From contig NZ_BCWW01000017.1 of NCBI RefSeq assembly GCF_001894785.1, positions 1 to 64,000 on the forward strand: a DNA stretch of 64,000 bases, in the 5' to 3' direction. The notes under the pieces were generated by a model. That model was given only the letters and a program-made list of their open reading frames with translations, was not told where the DNA came from and made no database searches. Shown here piece by piece: positions 9,982-17,767 of the stretch; within the stretch, counting starts at the first letter, position 1, and each line of letters opens with the position of its first letter. The translations under genes were made by a program, and so were the position numbers. This stretch comes from Rhodococcoides fascians NBRC 12155 = LMG 3623 (GTDB lineage Bacteria; Actinomycetota; Actinomycetes; Mycobacteriales; Mycobacteriaceae).

Positions 9982-11166
9982 CTACAACAAGTCGACGAGC
10001 TCGGCCGACATAAATTCGCGCATCCCGATGGCCCCCGAAACCAAACCGAAGTACCGAGATGTAAGTTCGGGCGAATTGGCAATGGCATGCAGCATGCGCA
10101 ACCGGGACTTCGTCGGTTGAAGCTTCGCCAGGGCGAGAGTACTCATGTACGGCTCCTCTAGAACAGCTCCTGTCGACAGTGCAAAGTGCACCATCGCCTC
10201 ATCTACTGCGACCGAGTTCCCGACATCCACCCCGGAAATAGAATCGGTGAGCAGGTCGGCTTGAATCAGCGCATTGGTGATGCCGCGGGCGCTGATCGAG
10301 TCAAGGTGGTGAGCCGCATCCCCCGTCAATGCCCAGCCCGGACCGTGCGATTTACGGAAATAGTTGCGTTGGTCCCCCGTACCCCACCACCGATCCACTC
10401 GGTCGAGTGCCATAATTTGTTCGTATAAATCCGGCGCTGTCGATTCGATCGCGGACAAGTACGCCCTCTGCGGGTCCCGCCGAACGACCGAGAATTCGCT
10501 CTGCGGCAGGTAAGCTGCCACAATTGTCAGGTCGTCATGTGTTGGAATACGGGCTATCCAGCGGCCGACTCGCTCATGGAATCCGAATCCTGTTCGCAAG
10601 CCTTGCCAGAAGGTGTAGTACACGCAGCTTGCTATGGGTGCCGATCGGAGGATCGGTGCCTGAACAAGTTCCGCGACCTTTGATCGCATACCGTCGGCCC
10701 CAATAACCAATCGAGCAGACACCGATGTGGTCGAATTTCCACTCCGGAGGCGAACTCCGGCGACGCGTTCGTCGTGCCAAATCAATTCTAGGACCGACGT
10801 CCGATCCGAGAACTCCGCGCCCGCTGACACGGCAGCTCGAATGAGTAGATCGTCGAGTATGTACCGCCGTGGTGCGTAAGCGGCATTAACACCGTCCTTC
10901 GCCGGGGTAGCAGCGATCAGACTCAGTCCATCCACATCGTGACTAATAGTGCCCAAAGGCGGACAACCGGAGGCCACAACATCATCGAGCATCCCCCACT
11001 GTGCGAGTCTCACGACCCCAGGGTGCTGGATATACAACGTGGACATGGTGTCCGCCGGAAAGGAGGCCCTATCGACCAGCAGAACACTTCGCCCCTGTCT
11101 GGCTAACAGCAGTGCCACCGAAGCGCCGGCACATCGCGCCCCAACAACAACAACGTCGTAATCCAT
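9982..11166 (-). CDS. FAD-dependent monooxygenase / geranylgeranyl-reductase-like flavoprotein
   Basis: 394 aa. N-terminal Rossmann FAD site VVVVGARCAGASVALLLARQ and LLVDR at the end of the second strand; the GARCAG variant is common in actinobacterial FAD hydroxylases. Later motifs are GADGMRS (the G-A-D-G segment, about residue 170) and ALTGDAAHH (second FAD contact, about residue 290), the PHBH/geranylgeranyl-reductase arrangement. The ATG at 11166 is chosen because AGAAGG lies about 8 nt upstream and the Rossmann fold starts at residue 4; the frame is open further upstream but the extra residues look random. It lies between the PaiB-like gene and the NRPS. It probably hydroxylates or reduces a building block or the finished product. 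Substrate unknown. Confidence 0.85.
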   Translation of the reverse strand: MDYDVVVVGARCAGASVALLLARQGRSVLLVDRASFPADTMSTLYIQHPGVVRLAQWGMLDDVVASGCPPLGTISHDVDGLSLIAATPAKDGVNAAYAPRRYILDDLLIRAAVSAGAEFSDRTSVLELIWHDERVAGVRLRSGNSTTSVSARLVIGADGMRSKVAELVQAPILRSAPIASCVYYTFWQGLRTGFGFHERVGRWIARIPTHDDLTIVAAYLPQSEFSVVRRDPQRAYLSAIESTAPDLYEQIMALDRVDRWWGTGDQRNYFRKSHGPGWALTGDAAHHLDSISARGITNALIQADLLTDSISGVDVGNSVAVDEAMVHFALSTGAVLEEPYMSTLALAKLQPTKSRLRMLHAIANSPELTSRYFGLVSGAIGMREFMSAELVDLL

Positions 11167-11512
11167 TACCAACCTTCTGGCTTTCTCTGGCGATGACACC
11201 GACTTGGTCACGTTCGCCGGTCGGCTCTTTTGCCGGATTTTGGTCCGGAAGCAATCCCCCGGAATCCCAACTTCATTCCGAAGGTAGAACGATTGACCTG
11301 CTCGACGAGTCGGAATGGCGGCGGACAAGGTGCGTGAGAGCAGTAGCACAATTTATAAACTCCGCTTGCATCCGTAAACCGATGAACAGACCAGGCCGAA
11401 ATGGCTGAGCCGGTGCGAAATTGAAGGTTTACAAATGGCGGGCACGGAATGCTCTTTTGGCGCAAAAGGCTCCCGGGCCGTGGGTTCCGTCGGTGCGTCC
11501 GACATGTCCCCA
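11167..11512. other. 345-bp gap between flavoprotein and PaiB-like gene
   Basis: No convincing coding sequence on either strand: the short open frames here start in poor context and have no recognisable motif. The stretch is more A/T-rich than its neighbours, so it may hold a promoter for the flavoprotein and NRPS genes, but I could not pick a clear -35/-10 pair. Confidence 0.5.
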
Positions 11513-12169
11513 TCAGAAGTTGTTGTAGTCACCATGGCTGTACTCCCGCATGAACGAAGCTAGTTCTTTGCCTCGCCCGGCGTGGTTCGCGCTGAAGTGG
11601 TCCGCCACCCGTCGCCTGGTCTCGAGGTTCTGCTCCTGGCTGAGCTTGAACATGCCATCCGCCGATTCCACCTCAAAACTGAATGCACCCACAGCCGGAC
11701 CGATCCTTCGGTAGTGGTCCAGCGAACTGTCCATCTCCCACCCGCTGCCGAATTTCTGCTCGTACGTACTGACTGTCAATTGAACGACCTTGAGCGTCTC
11801 CTCGAAATCGGCAACAGGTTGCAGCTTTCCTCGGAGATGTACCGAGACGTAGTTCCAGGTCGGTGCTACAGAATCGCGTTGGTAGACACTTGGGGTGACA
11901 TACCCATGAGGCCCGGTGAAAATAAGTTGGGCATCCGCACCGTCGACGAGCGAGTCCCAGTGGGGATTGGCCCGGTTCATGTGCCCAAACAGTGTCGATC
12001 CTTCTAAGTCCTCGCTCTCTGAAGGGGCGCAGGGAGCACAGATGACTGGCAAATGGGTGGCGTACGGGGCCTTGGGGCCGTTTGAGATCAGAGCCGCAAA
12101 AGGGTACTGCGCAACCACGCGGCGCAGCCATGTCCGATCACTTGCCTTGTAGATCCGGGGGACGTACAT
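11513..12169 (-). CDS. PaiB-family FMN-binding protein
   Basis: 218 aa. It opens with MYVPRIY, then a segment ending in YATHLPV, followed by VSVHLRGKLQPV; these are hallmarks of the PaiB / FMN-binding negative regulator family, a split-barrel FMN fold. The ATG at 12169 is preferred because AGGAG sits 6 nt upstream; an ATG at 12175 would overlap the stop of the N-hydroxylase. Members are annotated as repressors, but the fold is that of pyridoxamine-oxidase-like flavin proteins. Its position inside a biosynthetic operon between two flavoenzyme genes makes an enzymatic or flavin-supply role just as likely. Which of the two it is cannot be told from sequence. Confidence 0.85.
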   Translation of the reverse strand: MYVPRIYKASDRTWLRRVVAQYPFAALISNGPKAPYATHLPVICAPCAPSESEDLEGSTLFGHMNRANPHWDSLVDGADAQLIFTGPHGYVTPSVYQRDSVAPTWNYVSVHLRGKLQPVADFEETLKVVQLTVSTYEQKFGSGWEMDSSLDHYRRIGPAVGAFSFEVESADGMFKLSQEQNLETRRRVADHFSANHAGRGKELASFMREYSHGDYNNF

Positions 12170-12171
12170 GG

Positions 12172-13446
12172 TCATCTCCTGAGAATGGATTGGGCGATTT
12201 CACCGGATCTGACTGCAGTGTTGGACAGGAGACCAGCAGAAAGTCCATGGCTGTGTTCGGTACTGGCACCGTGCACATAGATACCGGCGCGCACCGCATC
12301 CGACGTCGTCACTCGGTAGTCGCGTCCCACGCTGAGCCGTCCCTGCTCGTCGTGCTTACATTCGCGCATCAGGCCCTGGAGTAGCGGTGCCGGGTCACTT
12401 GGCCGGTAGCCGGTGGCGTAGACGATCACGTCTGCTTCGATGGTATGGGTCAGACCGGTGGCCGAGGATGTGACCTCGACCCGTACGCCGTCTGTGTCCT
12501 CGTCGACGGATGTGACGCGCGAGGTGTTGATCATCCGTAACCGCTGTTTGCCCAGGACCTTCTCCTGGTAGCTCTTGAGATACAGCGACTGTGAAATATC
12601 GAGATCGACCACTGAGTAATTGGTGTTGGCGTGGTATTCGAGGAGCCTCTGCTTCTCGTCGGTCGGAGCGGAGAAGAACCGGTCAACTCCCTCCGGATCG
12701 AAAATTCCATTCGCATACGGGCTGTCATCGGCGACGCTGTAGCCGTAGCGGGACAGGACGGTGTGCACATTGGCGCGAGGGAAAGTCCGATGAAGGTAGT
12801 CAGCAACTTCGGCGGCACTTTGGCCAGAGCCCACGACGACAAAATTTTGAGGGACGTATGTAACTGCGGCTGCTCTGCCCAGCAGTTGGGAGCTGTGCCA
12901 GATCCGCTCAGATCTGTTGACACCATCGGGAAGTCGAGGCGTCAAACCCATTCCGATCACGATGTTCCGCGCCCGCTGAACAACGTCATCTGGGCCGACT
13001 ACATCGACGTACTCCACCACGCCATTCTCGACTACTGGTCGGATGTCTTTGATCTCGGACCCGTACGAGACGTTTGACTGAAATTGGCTAGCTGCCCACT
13101 CCAGGTAGTCATGAAACTCCACCCGCAGTGGGTAGAGAGTTTTGCTGTTGATGAACTCAGCAATTCTCTCTTTCTCTCGGAGGTAGGACACAAACGTATA
13201 CCGACTCATCGGATTGCGCATGGTGGCAAGGTCTTTGAGAAAAGAGACCTGCATGGTCGCATCCTCCATGAGCATCCCACGGTGCCAGCCGAAACGAGGC
13301 TGGAGCTCGTAGAACTTCATGCTGAACTTTGCCGGCACCGGTCCGGGCTGGATGGACTCTTGAAGAGCTATCGCGAGAGCGAGGTTGGAGGGTCCAAAAC
13401 CGACCCCAACAACGTCCGCGACGGACGAGCCTGACTGTGCTCCCAT
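12172..13446 (-). CDS. L-ornithine/L-lysine N-hydroxylase (flavin N-monooxygenase)
   Basis: 424 aa, usual length for the SidA/PvdA/IucD family, which N-hydroxylates the side-chain amine of ornithine or lysine using FAD and NADPH. Motifs: GVGFGPSNLALAIAL near residue 14 (FAD), the WHRGMLMEDATMQVSFLKDL region (substrate pocket), VVVGSGQSAAEVADYL (NADPH) and VIVYATGYRPSD near the C terminus (ATGY). The start at 13446 lies 4 nt after the MbtH stop, so the two are translated together. The product, an N-hydroxy amino acid, would feed the NRPS or be the root of a hydroxamate. Hydroxamates chelate iron but also inhibit metalloenzymes, relevant to the deformylase gene nearby. The choice of lysine versus ornithine is not determinable by eye. 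Confidence 0.92.
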   Translation of the reverse strand: MGAQSGSSVADVVGVGFGPSNLALAIALQESIQPGPVPAKFSMKFYELQPRFGWHRGMLMEDATMQVSFLKDLATMRNPMSRYTFVSYLREKERIAEFINSKTLYPLRVEFHDYLEWAASQFQSNVSYGSEIKDIRPVVENGVVEYVDVVGPDDVVQRARNIVIGMGLTPRLPDGVNRSERIWHSSQLLGRAAAVTYVPQNFVVVGSGQSAAEVADYLHRTFPRANVHTVLSRYGYSVADDSPYANGIFDPEGVDRFFSAPTDEKQRLLEYHANTNYSVVDLDISQSLYLKSYQEKVLGKQRLRMINTSRVTSVDEDTDGVRVEVTSSATGLTHTIEADVIVYATGYRPSDPAPLLQGLMRECKHDEQGRLSVGRDYRVTTSDAVRAGIYVHGASTEHSHGLSAGLLSNTAVRSGEIAQSILRR

Positions 13447-13450
13447 CGAG

Positions 13451-13762
13451 CTACGACCTAATTTCGTTGTGGTAGGCATCGGCTGGGATGCCCTCAACCG
13501 AATTGGTCGTTCCCGGCCGCATAGTTGGTCCGACATTAGTTGTCTGGCTGCGGTTTTCGGCCTGAGCAATGGCGAGTGACTTGGGGCGCAAATCGGTCCA
13601 GTGGGTGTCGACGTACTCCAGACAAGCAGTCCGCTTGGCCTCGCCGAACACTCTTGACCAACCGGCCGGGACGTCGATAAAGACCGGCCAGAGAGAGTGC
13701 TGCCCCTCCTCGTTGGTGAGAACGAAATAGCTGCCGTCTTCATCGTCGAACGGATTGCTCAT
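13451..13762 (-). CDS. MbtH-like NRPS chaperone
   Basis: 103 aa; MbtH proteins are about 60-75 aa, so this has a C-terminal extension of about 35 residues rich in N, T and R. The first two thirds carry the family signature: NEEGQHSLWP, VPAGW, GEAKRTACL and WTDLRPKSL with the three conserved Trp. MbtH proteins bind and activate adenylation domains. It is the first gene of the minus-strand run leading to the NRPS, so its promoter should lie in the divergent region up to 13965. Confidence 0.95.
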   Translation of the reverse strand: MSNPFDDEDGSYFVLTNEEGQHSLWPVFIDVPAGWSRVFGEAKRTACLEYVDTHWTDLRPKSLAIAQAENRSQTTNVGPTMRPGTTNSVEGIPADAYHNEIRS

Positions 13763-13883
13763 GGTCCTCGCTTACTCGGAGAGTTGCAGTACGCCTGCTG
13801 TGCATTTCGGTACCAGTCGAGTCTGCCTAGCAGCGAATACGTTGGTCCCCTTTGTGGCACGAAGGGAGTAGGTAATACCTCAG

Positions 13884-13909
13884 AAAACTACAACTTTGGA
13901 TGTAGTTTT
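13884..13909. promoter_or_regulatory. Perfect 9-bp inverted repeat in divergent promoter region
   Basis: Arms AAAACTACA and TGTAGTTTT separated by 8 nt (ACTTTGGA), between the divergent MbtH and UbiA genes. A/T-rich perfect dyads here are what a dimeric regulator would bind; the LuxR-type protein encoded at 14932-15675 is the nearest candidate. No U-run follows, so a terminator is less likely. Confidence 0.6.
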
Positions 13910-13965
13910 AGCGAAGACAAGTCCGGGCAGAAACCTTCGTGCACTGCGACAGCTAGGCTCCGGCT

Positions 13966-14919
13966 GTGTCAGATGGGTGGTCGTATCGGTGTGAGTCGGT
14001 CAAGCACGGCACACAGGTAGGTCGTCCTGGGGGCGCGTCGAGTCCCGCAAGAAATGCATGGTTGTGCTTCGTGGAGGCCAGACCGCAGGTCCAAGGTGTC
14101 TATCTGCTTCGATTCGCGGTTGGAATTGCCGGCGTATCAGCGACTGCAGGGCCTGTCGGTGTCGGACAATTAGCGGCCGGCGCGTTGACCTGGTGGGCCG
14201 TCGTGATATCGACGTACTTGTTCAATGGTGTGACTGACGTCCTTGAGGATGTGGCAAACGCGTCGCAGCGACCGATTGCGCGGGGGGAACTGGCAGTCCG
14301 TACAGCCCGGTGGGTCAGCGTGGCTACGGCGATCACAGCCCTGCTGATGGCTGCAGTTGCGGGGCGCGAGATGTGGTGCTGGACCTTCGCCTTCCTGACG
14401 CTTGGGTGGGTGTACTCGGCACCGCCACTGGCTGCCAAGCGTTGGAGTTTGTCTTCTTCTGTAGTGATATTCGGCCTCGGCTGGGCAAGTTATGCTGCCG
14501 GAGCGGCCGCCGGCGGCGGAGGATTTGGGCGTACGGAACAAGTCTTCTGCGCATCGATGGCAACATGGATGGCGTTGGTGGGAGCGGTCGTGAAGGACCT
14601 ATCCGATGCCCACGGGGACGCCATTGGTGGGAGGCGCACTCTGGCAGCGCAACGTGGACTCAGCTCTGCACGGCGGCTGGCCATATTCGGAACGACTGTC
14701 GTTGGAGTATGCGCACCGATCGCCTCACTGCTATGGGCACCGCTCGCACTGTTCGGAACATTGCCGTTGACTGCTGGAGCTCTCTGGGTGATGGCGCTAT
14801 GCGCGCGGGCGAACGACTATGACCTGAAGGCACGGCGCTGCGGGTACCGCGCTTTCATGGCCACCCAGTACGCAGCAAACCTCGCGATGCTCGGCACCCT
14901 CCTGGTGCGCGCGGTATGA
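13966..14919 (+). CDS. UbiA-family prenyltransferase
   Basis: Up to 317 aa, integral membrane protein with about eight hydrophobic segments. Both Asp-rich motifs are present: N-x3-D-x3-D as NGVTDVLED (about residue 88) and DLSDAHGD (about residue 205), which bind prenyl diphosphate through Mg2+. The family transfers a prenyl chain to an aromatic or other acceptor. The ATG at 13966 has no good Shine-Dalgarno and the first 35 residues are not family-like, so a GTG near 14069 (VEARPQVQG) is a real alternative. It diverges from the MbtH operon and converges with the LuxR gene (12 bp between stops). In context it may supply a lipid-linked or prenylated moiety to the NRPS product; substrate unknown. 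Confidence 0.85.
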   Translation: MSDGWSYRCESVKHGTQVGRPGGASSPARNAWLCFVEARPQVQGVYLLRFAVGIAGVSATAGPVGVGQLAAGALTWWAVVISTYLFNGVTDVLEDVANASQRPIARGELAVRTARWVSVATAITALLMAAVAGREMWCWTFAFLTLGWVYSAPPLAAKRWSLSSSVVIFGLGWASYAAGAAAGGGGFGRTEQVFCASMATWMALVGAVVKDLSDAHGDAIGGRRTLAAQRGLSSARRLAIFGTTVVGVCAPIASLLWAPLALFGTLPLTAGALWVMALCARANDYDLKARRCGYRAFMATQYAANLAMLGTLLVRAV

Positions 14920-14931
14920 AATTGCGGGCCG

Positions 14932-15675
14932 CTAGATGCGGCTGCCGAATAGCCTGTGCAACGCGTCCATACGGGACGACGCCCCAAGTTTCAGATAGGC
15001 GTTGGACAGATGCCGCTTGACTGTGAGCTCTGAAATATTCAGAGTGCGAGCGATCTGCCGGTTGGTCATCGCGAACGCCACAGCCTCCAAGACTTCAAGC
15101 TCCCGGTTGGTCAAAGATGCGTCTGACGCGGCCTCAAGCACTCGAAGTTGCCTGTCCCTCAAATGGCCTCGGGTCTCCTCGTAGCTGAGCATGCCCGTGT
15201 GAAGGCGGCCACCGGCAGCAAGGCGAAAAGCGGCGTTGATGCGTCTCCAGACCCCAGGTCGGTGTGTCAAGGGTGCCTCTTTGGCGGCCAGCTCTATTGC
15301 AGGCTCAAGGGATGACCACAGAATCTCCACAGCTCGCACGGACTCCGAAGCCGGTATTGCCTGTAGGGCTCGATGCGAGCCGAGCAACCGGGTGTACTCG
15401 TCTGGAATCGCCGACCGAGTAGTCGAAGACGTGGGAAGGCCTAATGCATCTACGCACTCGTTGAGGATTGCCAGTGCTTGGCGGCGGCACTGTGACCACA
15501 CCCCCGGATTGATCCCGAGGGGACTATTCTCGCGTAGCAAAGTGGTTCTGTACGCCGTCACTACCTCTGGAATCGCGGCCCGTAGCGACGCCGCAGCCAT
15601 TGCGTAAGGCATATGTTCCCCGAACTCCTGTTCCCTAGCCCAGGATACAAGACCATATGGTCCGTTGCCGTGCAA
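14932..15675 (-). CDS. LuxR-family transcriptional regulator
   Basis: About 247 aa with a C-terminal GerE/LuxR helix-turn-helix: LTNRELEVLEAVAFAMTNRQ followed by IARTLNISELTVKRHLSNAY, the expected spacing for a DNA-binding domain at residues 180-245. The N-terminal 175 residues are helical and match no sensor domain I know: no receiver Asp pocket, no ATPase, no autoinducer domain. The frame opens at a TTG (15675); an ATG at 15612 (MPYAM) is equally plausible. The orientation and nearby dyad at 13884-13909 suggest it controls this locus. Confidence 0.85.
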   Translation of the reverse strand: MHGNGPYGLVSWAREQEFGEHMPYAMAAASLRAAIPEVVTAYRTTLLRENSPLGINPGVWSQCRRQALAILNECVDALGLPTSSTTRSAIPDEYTRLLGSHRALQAIPASESVRAVEILWSSLEPAIELAAKEAPLTHRPGVWRRINAAFRLAAGGRLHTGMLSYEETRGHLRDRQLRVLEAASDASLTNRELEVLEAVAFAMTNRQIARTLNISELTVKRHLSNAYLKLGASSRMDALHRLFGSRI

Positions 15676-15803
15676 TAGCGAGCCATGGATGCGTTGAGGG
15701 TTCGACCTACTGTTTCGTGTAGATGAATGTCAGGCTTCGTGAAGGTCTTGACGTCACCGGGTGGGTAGGCGGAGCAGAGCGGTCACTGCTTCCGGAGCAG
15801 AAT

Positions 15804-16370
15804 CTATCGTGTTGGCCAATCGTTGCTGTACTGCTCAGAGACCGTCTCGTGGTCACGATAGAGCTGTTTACGTTTGCGCTTCGAGAGGCGGTCGCCGAAA
15901 ACGATACCGTTGATGTGATCGGTTTCGTGTTGGAAACAACGCCCGAGCGTGCCGCCTGCGTTGAGTTCGATCTGGTTACCGTACTGGTCCTGTCCTCGAC
16001 AGATAGAGAACTCTGGCCGTGCGAGGTCGGTGTATGCGCCGGGGAGGGACAAGCATCCTTCACCGAAATCGATGAGGTGTCGATCGTTTCCTTCGGCGAG
16101 TTCGACTACCGGATTGCAGACGACACCAGTTCGCCGTGTCCCGGTCTCGTCACTGCAATCGTAGATGAACACCGCAAGGTCGATGCCTACCTGCTGAGCG
16201 GCGAGGCCGGCACCGTCCGCAGCAGTATTGGTCGCGAACATATCGGCAAGCAGACTTTGCAGATCAGGACCGAAGTCGGTCACCGGTCGAGCCGATGTGT
16301 GCAGGACAGGGTCGCCCCATCGGACGATTGGTCGAGCATTGCCGAGGCGCAGAAGTTCAGAGACAGGCAT
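15804..16370 (-). CDS. def: Peptide deformylase
   Basis: 188 aa with all three signature motifs intact: GAGLAAQQ (residues 53-60), EGCLS (104-108, Cys106 metal ligand) and HETDH (148-152, two His ligands and catalytic Glu). It removes the N-formyl group from nascent proteins and requires Fe2+ or similar metal. A housekeeping copy is expected on the chromosome, so a plasmid copy beside an N-hydroxylase/NRPS locus is unusual. Deformylase is the target of natural hydroxamates such as actinonin, hence the self-resistance idea in the findings. It is not tightly linked to neighbours (128 bp to the LuxR gene); ATG 16370 has a GGTGGAG upstream at a slightly long distance. Confidence 0.95.
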   Translation of the reverse strand: MPVSELLRLGNARPIVRWGDPVLHTSARPVTDFGPDLQSLLADMFATNTAADGAGLAAQQVGIDLAVFIYDCSDETGTRRTGVVCNPVVELAEGNDRHLIDFGEGCLSLPGAYTDLARPEFSICRGQDQYGNQIELNAGGTLGRCFQHETDHINGIVFGDRLSKRKRKQLYRDHETVSEQYSNDWPTR

Positions 16371-16515
16371 GACTCGTATGCTCCACCCTGGCTACGTTAG
16401 AAGCAACCGATGAGGTTTGTTTTGGGCGCGTATCACGTTTTGTGGCCGTCATCATGGTGCGGAGTGGCTCGACGAGAGCATCCGATCGCGCAGGGCCCAT
16501 GACAAGTGACCGTCT

Positions 16516-16683
16516 CTATTCCGATTCTTCGCCGGTGTCGATGGCTCCGTCGATGGGTCCGGTCTGGGGGTCTTCGGCTTGGACGGCGCGAAAGTCGGCG
16601 CGCGGCATGATGTCTGGATGAAATTGCCATGGTGCGCGGCGTTCTCGTCGGTGTGGTGGCGGTGAGGCCTTTTCGGTGGGCAT
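16516..16683 (-). CDS. Small hypothetical protein, 55 aa
   Basis: Short frame missed by a typical length cutoff: it starts MPTEKASPPPHRRERRAPW and ends GAIDTGEESE. AAAGGA lies 11 nt before the ATG at 16683, and it begins 25 bp after the ADP-ribosyltransferase-fold gene stop on the same strand, so it is probably the last gene of conjugation operon B. Basic N-terminal half, acidic C-terminal end, a central WQFHPDIMPR segment. No recognisable family. Confidence 0.6.
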   Translation of the reverse strand: MPTEKASPPPHRRERRAPWQFHPDIMPRADFRAVQAEDPQTGPIDGAIDTGEESE

Positions 16684-16708
16684 GTCTGTTTGTTCCTTTC
16701 GCTGATGG

Positions 16709-17599
16709 TCAGTCCGTGTCGATGTCTTCGAGTTGCACGACGAGCCTTTCCCTGACCCTCTGACCTGGTCGCTCGTAGGGGACGAAGTGCGAGTTGACGA
16801 CTCGGTAGCGGGTGCCCCGTGGGAGGAGGTGGCTCGTGTCGTCGCCCTTGTCCGATGCTCCGAGGTACAGCCCTCGTGTTGTTTGGATCTCGAATACGGC
16901 GTCCGTCGGATGGCTGTGTGCGTCGAGTTCGTGGATCGAGTGGCGGGCGCCGGTGAAGCGGTCGAAAGCTATGACCGAGCCGGGTGAGAGGGTCTCGGGT
17001 AGCTCGGATGGATGGATGACGGCGTGGGGCAAGCTCACAACGGTGTAGACCAGGTGTCCACGTCCGGACTCACGCTCGTATCGCTGGATTGCGCGGTCGA
17101 CTCTCTGGATGTGGCGGCGCTGGTCGTCGTCGAGCCGAACTGCATCACCGTTGACATCGGACAATGCGTCGTTGGTGCGTTTCCAATTTTCTGGATCTCC
17201 GATCAGTGTGCTCATCGCACGGTGCTGGGCTCGGGGAACGCTCTGCTCGACAGTCCTTTTGGTGGCTGATCGCGCATTGCGCTGGCGGGCGCTGAGGCTT
17301 CGACGGAGTTCGATCGCGGCCGGCAGCGAACGTCTTTTTCGTTCGTTCGTGATCGGCGCGGCGGTGTTGCGGGGGAAGGCGCGTTCGAGGTCGCGGCGCG
17401 CGCGTGTCAGACCGGGCAGTCCTTCGATGTCGGTATCGAGGCCGCGGGCATGCTCGCGATTCGCGGCTCGGTCGGCGAAGGATGCGTGCGGGAGCACCAC
17501 CCCTTGCTTCTTCTCCAGCTCTCCGCTGGATCCTCGATCGGGGTCGAACGCGCCCCCGTCTGGGGTGACGCGGTTACGACTACGGCGCGCGGAGGACAT
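16709..17599 (-). CDS. ADP-ribosyltransferase-fold protein with degenerate catalytic residues
   Basis: 296 aa. Residues 1-120 are basic and low-complexity. Residues 150-296 follow the layout of ADP-ribosyltransferase exoenzyme domains: a helix (DDDQRRHIQRVDRAIQRY), a strand LVYTVVSLP, SPGSVIAFDRFTGARHS at the place of the STS strand, then VFEIQTTRGLYLG and TSHLLPRGTRYRVV. In active enzymes the last motif reads E-x-E before LLPRGT, the first strand has an Arg and the middle one STS; here the positions read T-S-H, YTV and ARHS. I therefore infer a fold relative that may not catalyse ADP-ribose transfer. Near the end of the conjugation operon B; GAGG precedes the ATG. A role in recipient interaction or as structural protein is possible, not shown. 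Confidence 0.7.
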   Translation of the reverse strand: MSSARRSRNRVTPDGGAFDPDRGSSGELEKKQGVVLPHASFADRAANREHARGLDTDIEGLPGLTRARRDLERAFPRNTAAPITNERKRRSLPAAIELRRSLSARQRNARSATKRTVEQSVPRAQHRAMSTLIGDPENWKRTNDALSDVNGDAVRLDDDQRRHIQRVDRAIQRYERESGRGHLVYTVVSLPHAVIHPSELPETLSPGSVIAFDRFTGARHSIHELDAHSHPTDAVFEIQTTRGLYLGASDKGDDTSHLLPRGTRYRVVNSHFVPYERPGQRVRERLVVQLEDIDTD

Positions 17600-17605
17600 C
17601 GGACC

Positions 17606-17746
17606 TCACCCGGAGGGGGTCTTGCGGTCCCGGATACAGAGTCGGTACTGCGGCCCCGCGGGGGGCGGCGGTACCGACTCGACCTGCAGCGCCGCCGAAG
17701 TATTCGACAGCGCTGCAGCAAGTGCACGCTCGGCGGACGCCTCCAC
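17606..17746 (-). CDS. Possible very small protein (46 aa)
   Basis: A frame from GTG 17746 to a TGA only 6 nt before the next gene's ATG reads MEASAERALAAALSNTSAAL and continues Pro-rich. Its third positions are more G/C-rich than the competing frame (ATG 17771 to 17580, overlapping the upstream stop as ATGA). No clear Shine-Dalgarno. It fills an otherwise empty 168-bp gap in the operon. Treat as tentative. Confidence 0.3.
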   Translation of the reverse strand: MEASAERALAAALSNTSAALQVESVPPPPAGPQYRLCIRDRKTPSG

Positions 17747-17767
17747 CGAGCAGTGCGACAGCTTGGG

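Noticed and set aside
11208..11513. 101-codon minus-strand frame between flavoprotein and PaiB-like gene
   Set aside because: No ribosome site, random-looking sequence and no homology to any family I know.
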